A DNA stretch of 64,000 nt from DATBAX01 sp963762965. Lineage in GTDB: Bacteria > Acidobacteriota > Terriglobia > Terriglobales > Acidobacteriaceae. Where the stretch lies: contig CAVXME010000001.1 in the NCBI GenBank assembly GCA_963762965.1, positions 434,001 to 498,000 of the forward strand. The letters run 5' to 3'. This document shows, piece by piece, positions 43,526 to 52,500 of the stretch. A model generated the notes under the pieces. The model saw nothing but the letters and a program-made list of their open reading frames with translations. It was not told where the DNA came from and did no database searches. Both the position numbers and the translations under genes were made by a program. Every line of letters begins with the position of its first letter. The first letter of the stretch is position 1.

Positions 43526-45867
43526 GAAGCCGGGATCCGTTCTGGCGAGGTCTCGCGGGTTTCACTCGCCAAAGACTGGTAGATCTTCAACCATTGCTCA
43601 CGCACCGCGTTCCAGGAGTACCGGCTTGATTCTTCGCGGGCATTCGCAGCCAGGCGCGTCGCGAGATCCGGATCGCGGAGCAGGCGAATAGCATTTTGCG
43701 CCAGAGCTTGCGGGTCTCCAACTTCCGACAACAAACCGGTGCGCCCGTGGTCTACCAGGTAACGCATTCCTTCCGGCGCGGTGCTGACCACCGGCGTCCC
43801 GGAGGCAAAAGCCTCCAGAATCGAGACCGGCATGTTGTCCAGGCGCGAGGCGTTGATAAAGATGTCGGCCTGATCATAGAAGCGGCCGATTTCCTGGCGC
43901 GATGCTACCCCGCAGAAGTTTACCGCGGACAAATTCAACTCTTTCACCAGGCTTCGAACCTCCGCTTCCGATGGGCCTCCGCCCACAAGATCAAGACGTG
44001 CCTCGGGAAACGCTTTCTGAATTTCCGCAAACGCCCGAACCACAACGTCAATGCTGTAATAAGTATGAAATCCACGCGTGCATACCAGATGAGGGCGAAG
44101 CGGACTGCGAACCCGGAAAGAAAACTGCGACAAGTCCACAATATTGGGGACGGCTTCGGCCTTGAGTCCAAATTCGTTAAACACTTCGACCAGAAATCCG
44201 GAAGGAACGACCAGCCGGTCTGCTTTCCGGAGAACCGGCCGCGCAGTGCGAAATCGTCGCAAGTGATCGCGCGCTTCACCGCTGTGATAATGAATCAGTG
44301 CCTTCTTGCCCCGCAGACGCGCAATGAACCAGGCCGGGGTGGGGGCAACCAGGAATGACCAATAGGACGCGGAGAAGATATGTGCAATGTCTGTGTCTTT
44401 CAATCCTCGCCACAGTGCCACCAGATAAAGAGGTTCACGAAGGATGGTACGCAGCAATGGAATGCGGTCCACCCAACCCAGCCCGCGCGGAAACGTGGGA
44501 TCAATGGGAATGAGCTGTGCTTGAATATCTGGATCATTCTGCCAGTTACGCAAGAGCAATTCCGCCTGCACCGATTGCCCACCTACATAACGCATCGACG
44601 CCGCGATGATCGCGACTTTCAATGGAGTGGTCTTTTTCGTTTCCACATGCGTGAAGCCGACTACGATTGATTTCCTGCGCCAGTGTTTCTTCTCCAGCAG
44701 TTCCGTGTAGAGCGCTTCGTGCTGACGGCGCATGTGGTCGATGGTGAAGTTGGCCTGCGCGAATTGTTTGGCATTGCGGGACATTTCTTTACGCAGCGGA
44801 GCATCTCGCAAAAGGCGCTCGATGGCATCGGCCAGAGCTTGCTCATCGTTGGGGGGCACCAGGGCCCCACGGGCTTCGGTGATCAGTTCGGGATTTCCAC
44901 CTACGTTGCTGGCCACAACCGGCACGCCCGCCGCCATCGATTCGATAATCGCATTCGACAAACTCTCGGATGTGGATGGCAACACAGAAAGATCGAACGA
45001 GGCCAAAACCGCAGGAATGTCGCGGCGGTCTCCGAGAAATATCGCCCGATCTCGAACCCCCAATTTTTCGGCTTCAGTCTCCAGTTCCAGGCGTAACGGG
45101 CCGTCTCCGACCAGCACAAACTCCAAATCGGCGAATTTTCCGCGCAGCCTTGCCGCCGCGCGCAGCAAGAGCGAATGGTTCTTGGCCGGCGTGTTCATGC
45201 GCGCGATCATGCCCACGCGGAAAAGCCCCGGCCGACGCGGCAACGCGGGCGTCGTATCGGCAAAGGCCGAAGCGGAAAGGCCATTGCCGATTACCATGAT
45301 TTTGCGCTGGGGCAATCCCTCTTCAATCAAACGATCAGCAGCGGCGCGCGAGTTACAAACCACGCTGTCACACCAATGGAACATCATCGTTTGCGCGCGG
45401 AATTTCGATGGACTGAGCAAATCACCAAGCTGGCGCTGGCTGCCAATTACGACTGGGATCCGGGCAAGCCGCGCCGCCGGAATCAACGTGAGGTTGGTAT
45501 AGAAATCAAAAGCGTGGGCAATGGCGATTTTGTTTTGGCGCAAATGCCGAGCCAGGCGGAAGCGCGTTAGCATCGATTGCGGCCGATAAAGACTGCCCTG
45601 GAGCGAAAACTCTGTCACATCGCCAAGCCCTTCTTGAAACGCTCCTTGCTTTTGAATGCAGCCCACATGGAGTCGAAAAGAAGAGGGATCCAACGCACGG
45701 GCCAGGGCCGCGAACTGGCGCTCGCTGCCGCCAGTGTTAAAACTGTCCATCATCAGGAAAACGCCGGGCAGTTCCGCCGGATTGGTTGGGGGCACAGACG
45801 CGACTACTGCGGCTTTTCGTATCGAAGGCTCTTCCACGCCAGTCGCTTGGTCGGTGGATCCGCTCAT
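43522..45867 (-). CDS. Fused double family 4 glycosyltransferase
   Basis: A 781-residue protein with two GT-B glycosyltransferase units in one chain. Unit 1 (about 35-390) has FNTGGSERQFAALARAL, FRVGMIARMNTPAKNH and the Glu-x7-Glu region SNAIIESMAAGVPVVASNVG. Unit 2 (about 415-775) has MRYVGGQSVQAELLL, HLVCTRGFHTYYSIDV and VSILEAFASGTPVVSTAPEG. Both keep the nucleotide-sugar motif, so both may be active. Start ATG 45867 overlaps the stop of the amidotransferase gene (ATGA); the open frame extends further upstream but has no support. It probably adds two sugars in sequence. Confidence 0.9.
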   Translation of the reverse strand: MSGSTDQATGVEEPSIRKAAVVASVPPTNPAELPGVFLMMDSFNTGGSERQFAALARALDPSSFRLHVGCIQKQGAFQEGLGDVTEFSLQGSLYRPQSMLTRFRLARHLRQNKIAIAHAFDFYTNLTLIPAARLARIPVVIGSQRQLGDLLSPSKFRAQTMMFHWCDSVVCNSRAAADRLIEEGLPQRKIMVIGNGLSASAFADTTPALPRRPGLFRVGMIARMNTPAKNHSLLLRAAARLRGKFADLEFVLVGDGPLRLELETEAEKLGVRDRAIFLGDRRDIPAVLASFDLSVLPSTSESLSNAIIESMAAGVPVVASNVGGNPELITEARGALVPPNDEQALADAIERLLRDAPLRKEMSRNAKQFAQANFTIDHMRRQHEALYTELLEKKHWRRKSIVVGFTHVETKKTTPLKVAIIAASMRYVGGQSVQAELLLRNWQNDPDIQAQLIPIDPTFPRGLGWVDRIPLLRTILREPLYLVALWRGLKDTDIAHIFSASYWSFLVAPTPAWFIARLRGKKALIHYHSGEARDHLRRFRTARPVLRKADRLVVPSGFLVEVFNEFGLKAEAVPNIVDLSQFSFRVRSPLRPHLVCTRGFHTYYSIDVVVRAFAEIQKAFPEARLDLVGGGPSEAEVRSLVKELNLSAVNFCGVASRQEIGRFYDQADIFINASRLDNMPVSILEAFASGTPVVSTAPEGMRYLVDHGRTGLLSEVGDPQALAQNAIRLLRDPDLATRLAANAREESSRYSWNAVREQWLKIYQSLASETRETSPERIPAS

Positions 45868-47780
45868 CCGATTCTGCCTGCGGGTGTGGCGTGATCCAGT
45901 TGAGCAAAGCCCCTCGCTTGGAAACACTCAAGAAAATTCCGCTGCCATAGCTCAAACATAAACAACCGCCAGATGCGCGCGGAATGGTCGCGGCGTCCCT
46001 GGAAGTGTTCGTCCAACAATCGGCGGACACCGGCTGGATTAAAATATCCGCGCTGCAAGGTCACGGGATCGAGCATTATTGTGAGGATCATGTCTTTCAG
46101 TTCGTTCCTCATCCAATGTCCGAGCGGCAAAGCAAAACCCTGCTTCCGTCGATAGAGGACTTCCTTCGGCACTCCGACCCGTTCCGCCAGCTTTCGCAGA
46201 ATATATTTCTGAATTCCACCGCGCATCTTCCACTCTGGGGTCAAAGCAGTGACCCACTCGATAAAGACGTGATCCAGCATGGGGACTCGCGCCTCGAGCG
46301 AAGTCAGCATGCTCATGCGGTCAACTTTGGTCAGGATATCGCCCGGCAGATAAGTCTTGCTGTCGAGATAGAGAACGCGTCCCAACGGATCGTGCGCAGG
46401 GGCGTTGTCGAGATATTCGCGAAACAATTTCAGTGGTTGCGCTGTGCCGACGAAGTCTTCCGAGAGCAGCCTCATCTCCCGCTGAAAGGGCTGGAAGGAT
46501 ACTCCTTCGGTGTATCGGTCCTGCCACGGGAGCGAAATGCTGTAGGCGAGATTGCGTCCCGGCACTTTATAAGGAAGCAAGGGATGAATTCCCTGCCGAT
46601 AGAACCGGCCCGCCCACTGCGGGATCCAGTCATGGGCGCGGTCCTGCAAATGAATGCGATATCGTTCGTATCCGGCGAACGCTTCATCGCCGCCATCGCC
46701 AGACAAAGCCACGGTCACGTGTTTTCGCGCCAGACAAGAAATGTAATAAGTCGGCAGCATGGAAGAATCTCCAAACGGTTCTTCCAGCGAACGTGTGATC
46801 GTCTCCACGGTCTCGACTACATTCGGTTCCAGAATTAATTCGTGATGTTCGGTGCCGAACTTTTCGGCCACCATCCGCGCGTATGGGGCTTCGTCAAAAT
46901 CGGCGTGGCGGAATCCAATGGAAAAAGTCTTGACCGGCTGAGAGCTGGCGCGGGCCATGAGAGCAACGACGGTCGATGAATCCGTCCCCCCGCTCAGCAT
47001 GGCTCCGAGGGGAACGTCGGCAATCAAGCGGATGCGCACTGCCTCGGCCAGCCGGTGCTCCAACTCTTCCAGACATTCCTCTTCGCTGGCGGGTGAATAA
47101 GTTCCGTATTCCGGCAGGTCCCAATACTTACTGACTTTGATTTTTCCGCCTTCGAACTCCAGAACGTGGCCGGGAGGCAGCTTTTGTATCGGGGTGAACG
47201 CTGTGGCGGGATCAGGAATGTATCCGAAATAAAAATACTGCAACAGAGCGCCCTGATCGACCTTCGCCAGTTCCGGCGCTACGGTAAGAATGGTTTTGAT
47301 TTCCGATCCAAACAAAAGGCGCCCATTGCTTAAAGCGTAGTGCAGCGGCTTCTTCCCTAAGCGGTCACGGGCCAGCAGCAGTCGGCGATTGCGCTCGTCA
47401 TAAAGCGCGAAGGCGAACATACCACGCAATTTCTGAACGCAGTCGGCCCCCATGTCTTCATAAAGATGGACAATGACTTCCGTATCGGTGTTGGTGTAGA
47501 AGTGATGGCCGCGGCCTTCAAGTTCTTTGCGAAGCTCGGGAAAGTTGTAGATCTCCCCGTTGTAAACCACCCAAACGGTGCGGTCTTCGTTGAAAACTGG
47601 CTGATGGCCGCCGGACAAATCAATAATGCTGAGGCGGCGCATGCCCAACCCGACGCCGTCTTTGACGAAAATGCCTTCATCATCCGGGCCGCGATACACA
47701 ATGGCCTGGCACATGCGATGGATGGTCTGGGTATCGACCGATCCTGGCGTGCCTCCGACGATTCCCGCGATTCCACACAT
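45864..47780 (-). CDS. Asparagine-synthase-type amidotransferase, copy 2
   Basis: A 638-residue paralog of the gene at 40924 on the other strand. It has MCGIAGIVGG (nucleophile Cys2), YRGPDDEGIFVK, NGEIYNFPELR, the ATP-binding SGGTDSSTVVALM and SGDGGDEAFAGYERY. It lies within the EPS operon between the unknown 390-residue protein and the double glycosyltransferase. As in other exosortase clusters it probably amidates a carboxylate on the glycan. The two paralogs are diverged enough that different substrates are plausible. Confidence 0.92.
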   Translation of the reverse strand: MCGIAGIVGGTPGSVDTQTIHRMCQAIVYRGPDDEGIFVKDGVGLGMRRLSIIDLSGGHQPVFNEDRTVWVVYNGEIYNFPELRKELEGRGHHFYTNTDTEVIVHLYEDMGADCVQKLRGMFAFALYDERNRRLLLARDRLGKKPLHYALSNGRLLFGSEIKTILTVAPELAKVDQGALLQYFYFGYIPDPATAFTPIQKLPPGHVLEFEGGKIKVSKYWDLPEYGTYSPASEEECLEELEHRLAEAVRIRLIADVPLGAMLSGGTDSSTVVALMARASSQPVKTFSIGFRHADFDEAPYARMVAEKFGTEHHELILEPNVVETVETITRSLEEPFGDSSMLPTYYISCLARKHVTVALSGDGGDEAFAGYERYRIHLQDRAHDWIPQWAGRFYRQGIHPLLPYKVPGRNLAYSISLPWQDRYTEGVSFQPFQREMRLLSEDFVGTAQPLKLFREYLDNAPAHDPLGRVLYLDSKTYLPGDILTKVDRMSMLTSLEARVPMLDHVFIEWVTALTPEWKMRGGIQKYILRKLAERVGVPKEVLYRRKQGFALPLGHWMRNELKDMILTIMLDPVTLQRGYFNPAGVRRLLDEHFQGRRDHSARIWRLFMFELWQRNFLECFQARGFAQLDHATPAGRIG

Positions 47781-47783
47781 GCT

Positions 47784-48956
47784 TTACCTCTTCACCACAA
47801 CCGGCGACGATTCAGCGAGGACCGGGGCAGAAGCAGCCGCGCGGTTGCGCTGCAAACGATAATCACGGTAGCCGCCGGGATTGCCGTCTCGTCCGTCGCA
47901 TGCCGCCAGAATCATGTTCACCATCTCGCGGGCCGAAACAAAGTGAAGAATCTCGCCTCTCGGTTGCGCTCCCTCCACCAGTTCACCAAGAAATTTCCGC
48001 ACCGGCTCGCCCAGCACGGCGGCTTCCTGCGTAGGATCCATGCTGTGGCAATGCAGCTTGATGAACAACCAGTCAGGACGGCCTTGCACGGAAATTCCCG
48101 CTTTCTTCCACAGATGCAATCGGCGCAAGCTCGGAGGATTCGGTCCAGTCAGAGCGCCATTTTCTAGGGCGACCCCGCGTCCCGGAGACGCGAAATCCGG
48201 TAGGAGCGGCCCCTGGACCATGAGCGGAAAAATCTGCGGCGCCCGTCCTCGTTCGAGATCGCGTCCCTTGCGGTGCGGGGCCTTTTGGTCTAAAGGGAGA
48301 CCGCATTCGTAAAGAGAATTGGTCTTGCCGGTTTGTGCGACGTGAAAGGCGGCGGCCGGCATCGTCATATCGGCGTAGCAACCGGTTTCGGCCAGTACCT
48401 GCATCTCGGAATCGACTCCACACCCGCGGCCTTCGTTTGAATTGGCCAAGGCAAAATTGCCGTGCACAAACGCGTATTGCGGAGACCCTGAGCCGTTCAA
48501 ATAGGACAAGCACCCATGCTGATGGGCCAGAAGGTCTCGGAATTTCACGAGTTGGCGGCGTGTGTTCTCCGCCGTATCGGGACTCCTGGTTCCATGATGC
48601 AGGTGGATCTCAACTTCCCCCCAACCCGCATGGCAATGCTCCGCCAGCCGTTCGACGTGTCCCCGGTCATACTGCTCGGCAGGGTAAAAATAAGTGTGCT
48701 TGAAGGGATGGCCATCGCTGTCACGCCATTGATCAACAAGCTTGGGGTATTCCCGGCACCATCGCTCCAACCGCCGTTCCTGTCCCTCGTGAGGAGCTCG
48801 CGCGTGTCCGTCGCCTGGGACTATCGCCGGCTCAAAATGGTCAGCCAGCGCAATGATGAGATGGACCTGACCGGCAGGCGCACGCCTGGTGAGCCTTTGC
48901 CAGGCATAGCCCGGCAGCCAGCGCGCTCCGTAAGATATTTTCTTGCCCAATCCCAT
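47784..48956 (-). CDS. Unknown EPS-operon protein, possible barrel hydrolase/deacetylase
   Basis: A 390-residue protein without signal peptide. It starts with a short basic helix and ALADHFEPAIVPGDGHARAP, followed by HTYFYPAEQYDRGHVERLAE, GEVEIHLHHGTRSPD and later LFIKLHCHSMDP. The Asp-His-Phe, His-x-His-His-Gly and His-Cys-His elements look like metal-site parts of a TIM-barrel hydrolase or deacetylase, but the NodB motifs are not in canonical form. It sits 3 bases ahead of the amidotransferase gene and 15 bases after the methyltransferase, clearly in the operon. I do not recognise the family with confidence. Confidence 0.7.
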   Translation of the reverse strand: MGLGKKISYGARWLPGYAWQRLTRRAPAGQVHLIIALADHFEPAIVPGDGHARAPHEGQERRLERWCREYPKLVDQWRDSDGHPFKHTYFYPAEQYDRGHVERLAEHCHAGWGEVEIHLHHGTRSPDTAENTRRQLVKFRDLLAHQHGCLSYLNGSGSPQYAFVHGNFALANSNEGRGCGVDSEMQVLAETGCYADMTMPAAAFHVAQTGKTNSLYECGLPLDQKAPHRKGRDLERGRAPQIFPLMVQGPLLPDFASPGRGVALENGALTGPNPPSLRRLHLWKKAGISVQGRPDWLFIKLHCHSMDPTQEAAVLGEPVRKFLGELVEGAQPRGEILHFVSAREMVNMILAACDGRDGNPGGYRDYRLQRNRAAASAPVLAESSPVVVKR

Positions 48957-48971
48957 TTAGCACGACTCGAA

Positions 48972-49961
48972 CTAGTATCTCTCGGGACGACTGTCCGCAC
49001 TCGCAGGCTTCCGGCCTCGAACCCCGATGGATAGTTCGCCCACCGTCAAATCTTTCAGTCCACAATCTTCGAACCATCGGAACACTTGCTCATAGGTGTG
49101 TTTCGATTGATATTTCGGCGAGTACCAATCGAACGTGTCCAGGACCCTCATCTCCGGATTGGGATGCCGATTGACCGGAAACACATGATGGATAAGACCT
49201 GCCACCGGACGACCCACGAGTGGAATCTTCCGCAATCCGCGATCAAGCCAGTAGAAAAATGGCACTGCCACCCGCAGAATTCTGTGCAGCACCGGAGCAG
49301 ACATACGATGAGTTACCCTGCGATAGATATCGCTGAAGCGATACCACTTGTTGTAGCCGCTATAAAGCCATATCGCGATGCCACCGCCCGGTTTCAAATA
49401 CAGCGGCAGGGTCTTGAAGGCTTTTTCACAATCCGGCGTATGGTGCAACACGCCCATGCTGTAAATGTAGTCGAAGCTCTCGGGCGCGAATGGCAGCGCG
49501 AAAACATCCGCCTGGAGCGCGACAAATTCACGGTCCGCGAGATTGCGTGCCGCCACTTCCGCCGCCGCGCTGAGGTCAATACCCACCACTCGGGCACCCC
49601 AATGGGTGGCCACTTCGGCAAAGCGGCCCATGCCGCAGCCCACATCCAACACCAGTTTTCCTTCCAGATCTTCCGGCTTCAGGCCGGTCTTGCGGCGAAA
49701 ATCCCTATCCGTAAGAGTTCTGCCGCCCTGGTCGAGCTGGGTCCGGTCGAATTTGTGCCACTGGTAGCCGAAGCTATCGGCATAGCTGTGAGCGTCCACG
49801 AAACGGAGCACGCCCCGCACCGCGGGAAACTTTCGTCCGCATGACGAACAGCTGTAGCCGTCCTCCTGCTCGAGCAGCGAGGCCCGGCAGGCGGTGCAGC
49901 GCAGCAGCGCCAGCAGTTCAGCGGACAGGGGTGAGTGCACTTGATCGACCGTTGTTTGCAT
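48972..49961 (-). CDS. SAM-dependent methyltransferase with N-terminal zinc ribbon
   Basis: A 329-residue protein. Residues about 15-50 form a Trm112-like zinc ribbon (LLRCTACRASL, YSCSSCGRKFP). A class I methyltransferase core follows: motif I VLDVGCGMGRFAEVA, FDYIYSMGVLHHTPDC and LKPGGGIAIWLYSG. It overlaps the 3' end of the polymerase gene by 44 bases. It probably methylates a sugar of the repeat unit or an associated metabolite. The acceptor is not evident. Confidence 0.9.
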   Translation of the reverse strand: MQTTVDQVHSPLSAELLALLRCTACRASLLEQEDGYSCSSCGRKFPAVRGVLRFVDAHSYADSFGYQWHKFDRTQLDQGGRTLTDRDFRRKTGLKPEDLEGKLVLDVGCGMGRFAEVATHWGARVVGIDLSAAAEVAARNLADREFVALQADVFALPFAPESFDYIYSMGVLHHTPDCEKAFKTLPLYLKPGGGIAIWLYSGYNKWYRFSDIYRRVTHRMSAPVLHRILRVAVPFFYWLDRGLRKIPLVGRPVAGLIHHVFPVNRHPNPEMRVLDTFDWYSPKYQSKHTYEQVFRWFEDCGLKDLTVGELSIGVRGRKPASADSRPERY

Positions 49962-51252
49962 AGATCTCCGTACGACGAAGCGGGCCCGGCGAATCCGCCG
50001 TGGCGACTGCAGCCTGGTCTCGTTCCTTCACAATTGCGAAAATCACCGACGTGTAAGCGACTGCGAAATAAGGAAAGAATTGATACGCTTCCGGAGCGAA
50101 AAACGCCCCCACCAAAAATCCGATCAATGAACTGTGCAAGGCGCCGACCATCAACGTGGTCTCAGTGTCCAAATCCCGCCTTCGCCGCAATATTTTCAGG
50201 TTCTTAAAGCCGCGGGCGAAGAACATGAGATAGAGGATAAGTACCGGAATGCCTCCCTCGACCGCGATCTGTAGATAAGAATTGTGGACTTCTTTCCATT
50301 TCGTGGAGTAGGGGGGAAAGCCGTGCACGCCAACCCCCAGGATCGGGTAATGCTCAATCCCCTCTAAACTCTTCAGGATGAGGAAACGGCGCTCTTCGTA
50401 GGAACCGTAGGCGCTCTGGTCCACGTCAGTCTGCACATCACCGGAAATGGCAAAGAACCGGTCCTTCAAGCGGCCGCCAGCGACCAACAATATCAGGCCA
50501 ACAATCATGACCGCTCCGACAACCAATTGCGGACGCTTTCCCTTGATCCCGAAATGCCAAAGGCAAACCGTTCCGGAGATGACTAGGGTGATGAAACCCG
50601 CGCGAGAAGCGGTAAGAAACAGGGCGGTCACCATCAGGAGCATGGAGAACAGCCAGGCGCCTTTGCGAAACATGCCTTTGGCCCGCACCATGAGCGCCAG
50701 CGAAAAAGGCAGCGAGAGCACGATGGCGAACGCCAGGTCATTCGGGTTTCCGTAAATCCCCCCCAACACGCTGTCCAGACGCGGGACGTCGTGTCCTTTC
50801 ACCATGGCAACCGCGCAAATCACGCCCACCGACGCCGCCTGAATAAAAACAATGCGCTCGAGCCTTGGAATCGTGGTGATGAGCAAAAATGTCAGCGCCC
50901 AGGCCACATAAACCTTGCTGAATTCCATAGTCGCCAGCACCGCGTGCATTCTCGACACTGGGGAAAACAAGGCCCCAAACGCGAGGAGCGCCATCATGAT
51001 CAGCAAATACTTGGCTTCTCTGGGCATGTCTTTGAAGCCGCGCTTGGTCTTTCCCACGCTTGACAGCAGCCCAAGGATGGCCAGGATACCCGTGATCTTG
51101 GCCATGGGAACGTAGCTCAGGCCGGGGACCCAGTCTTCCGGGCGCAAACAATAGACCGCATAGAACGCGCTCAGCCAGAAAAAGGCGCCGCTCAAGGCTT
51201 CCTTTTTAGACGCCGCGCTCGTCTGCAAAATGTTTTCGTCCATTACTGGCAA
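49918..51252 (-). CDS. O-antigen-ligase-family polymerase (Wzy-like)
   Basis: A 444-residue inner-membrane protein with about ten hydrophobic helices and one large periplasmic loop before the end (HYPILGVGVHGFPPY, EVHNSYLQIAVEGG), the hallmark of the Wzy_C / O-antigen ligase family. It should polymerise the flipped repeat unit in the periplasm. Start: TTG 51252 with GAGGG five bases upstream, though ATG 51243 and TTG 51264 are possible. Together with the chain-length protein and export protein it makes a Wzx/Wzy-dependent pathway. Confidence 0.87.
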   Translation of the reverse strand: MPVMDENILQTSAASKKEALSGAFFWLSAFYAVYCLRPEDWVPGLSYVPMAKITGILAILGLLSSVGKTKRGFKDMPREAKYLLIMMALLAFGALFSPVSRMHAVLATMEFSKVYVAWALTFLLITTIPRLERIVFIQAASVGVICAVAMVKGHDVPRLDSVLGGIYGNPNDLAFAIVLSLPFSLALMVRAKGMFRKGAWLFSMLLMVTALFLTASRAGFITLVISGTVCLWHFGIKGKRPQLVVGAVMIVGLILLVAGGRLKDRFFAISGDVQTDVDQSAYGSYEERRFLILKSLEGIEHYPILGVGVHGFPPYSTKWKEVHNSYLQIAVEGGIPVLILYLMFFARGFKNLKILRRRRDLDTETTLMVGALHSSLIGFLVGAFFAPEAYQFFPYFAVAYTSVIFAIVKERDQAAVATADSPGPLRRTEIYANNGRSSALTPVR

Positions 51253-51267
51253 GACATCCCTCAATTC

Positions 51268-52500
51268 TTAAACCTGCACACACTGTTTGGCGGTTGGAAG
51301 ATAGACGCCAGCCACCGCCCCCAACACTTTACCGAATTTATCCCCAATCGCAGGCCAGCCGAACTGCGCGGCAAGCTCCGCGGCAGCATGCTCGTAACGG
51401 CTGCGCAGTTCGCGGTCCTGCAAAAACATGACTATAGCTTCGGCAAAATTTCCCGGGTTGTCGGCAAGCATGATGTCCCGGCCGTGATGAACCTCCAGCC
51501 CCTCCGCTCCCACCGAAGTTGAAACCACCGCCTTGCCCATGGCCATGGCTTCGTAGATCTTTAACCGCGTGCCTCCACCGATGCGCAGCGGAACGATGAC
51601 CGTGGCCGCTTCTCGCAGGTGGTCCACAACGGAGGGAACCGTTCCGGTGACTTCGACGGATTTCGAGGCCAGCTTCTGGACTCGCCGGTCCGGATTTCGC
51701 CCCACAATGCGGAGCTGCGCTGCGGGAACTCTGGCTTGCACCAGTGGCCAGATTTCTGCGCAGAAATATTCCATGGCATCGATATTGGGCTCCCAGTCCA
51801 TGGCGCCCACAAACATCACCAGCGGCTCGCTAGGAGACGCAGACGCACCAGGCTGGTATTGCTCCAGGTCGACACCGGTCGGCACAACTGTAATTCGAGA
51901 GCCGTCCACCCAGTTCGTCATCAGCGCCTTGTCATGCTCCGAGACCGCGATAACATGCTGGTATTTCCCGGTGATTCCTTGTTCATAGCGGAGCATTTTG
52001 GCGAATTCCATCTTGTACAGGGCCCGGCGAACTGGGTTCGAGGTCGTGTCCGCATGGCGCCGCCAGATTTCGCTCTCCACATTATGCTGGAACAAGACCG
52101 TGGGAATGCGCGGATTCTCCGGGAAGTTCACCGCAGCATCGAGAAAGTCACACACCGCCACATCGAAGCGCTGCTCATGGAACCAACTTCTTAACTGCTC
52201 CTGAACCTGGGCTGAAGCAAATCGGCTCACCGCATACGGCGCGGGATTCGTCAGCTTCGACATATAGTCCAAACCGCGCGCCAGACCGGAGCTAGCGCCT
52301 TTTCCAGTACACACGCAGACAGCCCCTGGGAAATGGCGTTTTAGCTCGGCCTCGTAGGCGGCATCCAGCTGTCCGTCGTAGTAAGAGAGAAATGTGAGTT
52401 CATGACAGGACGCTAATTGGCGGGCGATGTGGTAGGAACGGATGTCTCCGCCGCTCGACACCGGCAACAGTTTGTTCGCTTTGATCCAAAGGATTCTCAT
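51268..52500 (-). CDS. Family 4 glycosyltransferase (exosortase-cluster type)
   Basis: A 410-residue GT-B enzyme. The start MRILWIKANKLLPVSSGGDI shows the acceptor loop, FVGAMDWEPNIDAMEYF opens the C-terminal domain and PLRIGGGTRLKIYEAMAMG is the sugar-nucleotide binding segment. The double Cys-free pattern and length are like the PEP-CTERM/exosortase-associated group (TIGR03087-like), though I only judge this by eye. ATG 52500 overlaps the stop of the upstream gene (ATGA), which decides the start over ATG 52509. Confidence 0.88.
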   Translation of the reverse strand: MRILWIKANKLLPVSSGGDIRSYHIARQLASCHELTFLSYYDGQLDAAYEAELKRHFPGAVCVCTGKGASSGLARGLDYMSKLTNPAPYAVSRFASAQVQEQLRSWFHEQRFDVAVCDFLDAAVNFPENPRIPTVLFQHNVESEIWRRHADTTSNPVRRALYKMEFAKMLRYEQGITGKYQHVIAVSEHDKALMTNWVDGSRITVVPTGVDLEQYQPGASASPSEPLVMFVGAMDWEPNIDAMEYFCAEIWPLVQARVPAAQLRIVGRNPDRRVQKLASKSVEVTGTVPSVVDHLREAATVIVPLRIGGGTRLKIYEAMAMGKAVVSTSVGAEGLEVHHGRDIMLADNPGNFAEAIVMFLQDRELRSRYEHAAAELAAQFGWPAIGDKFGKVLGAVAGVYLPTAKQCVQV

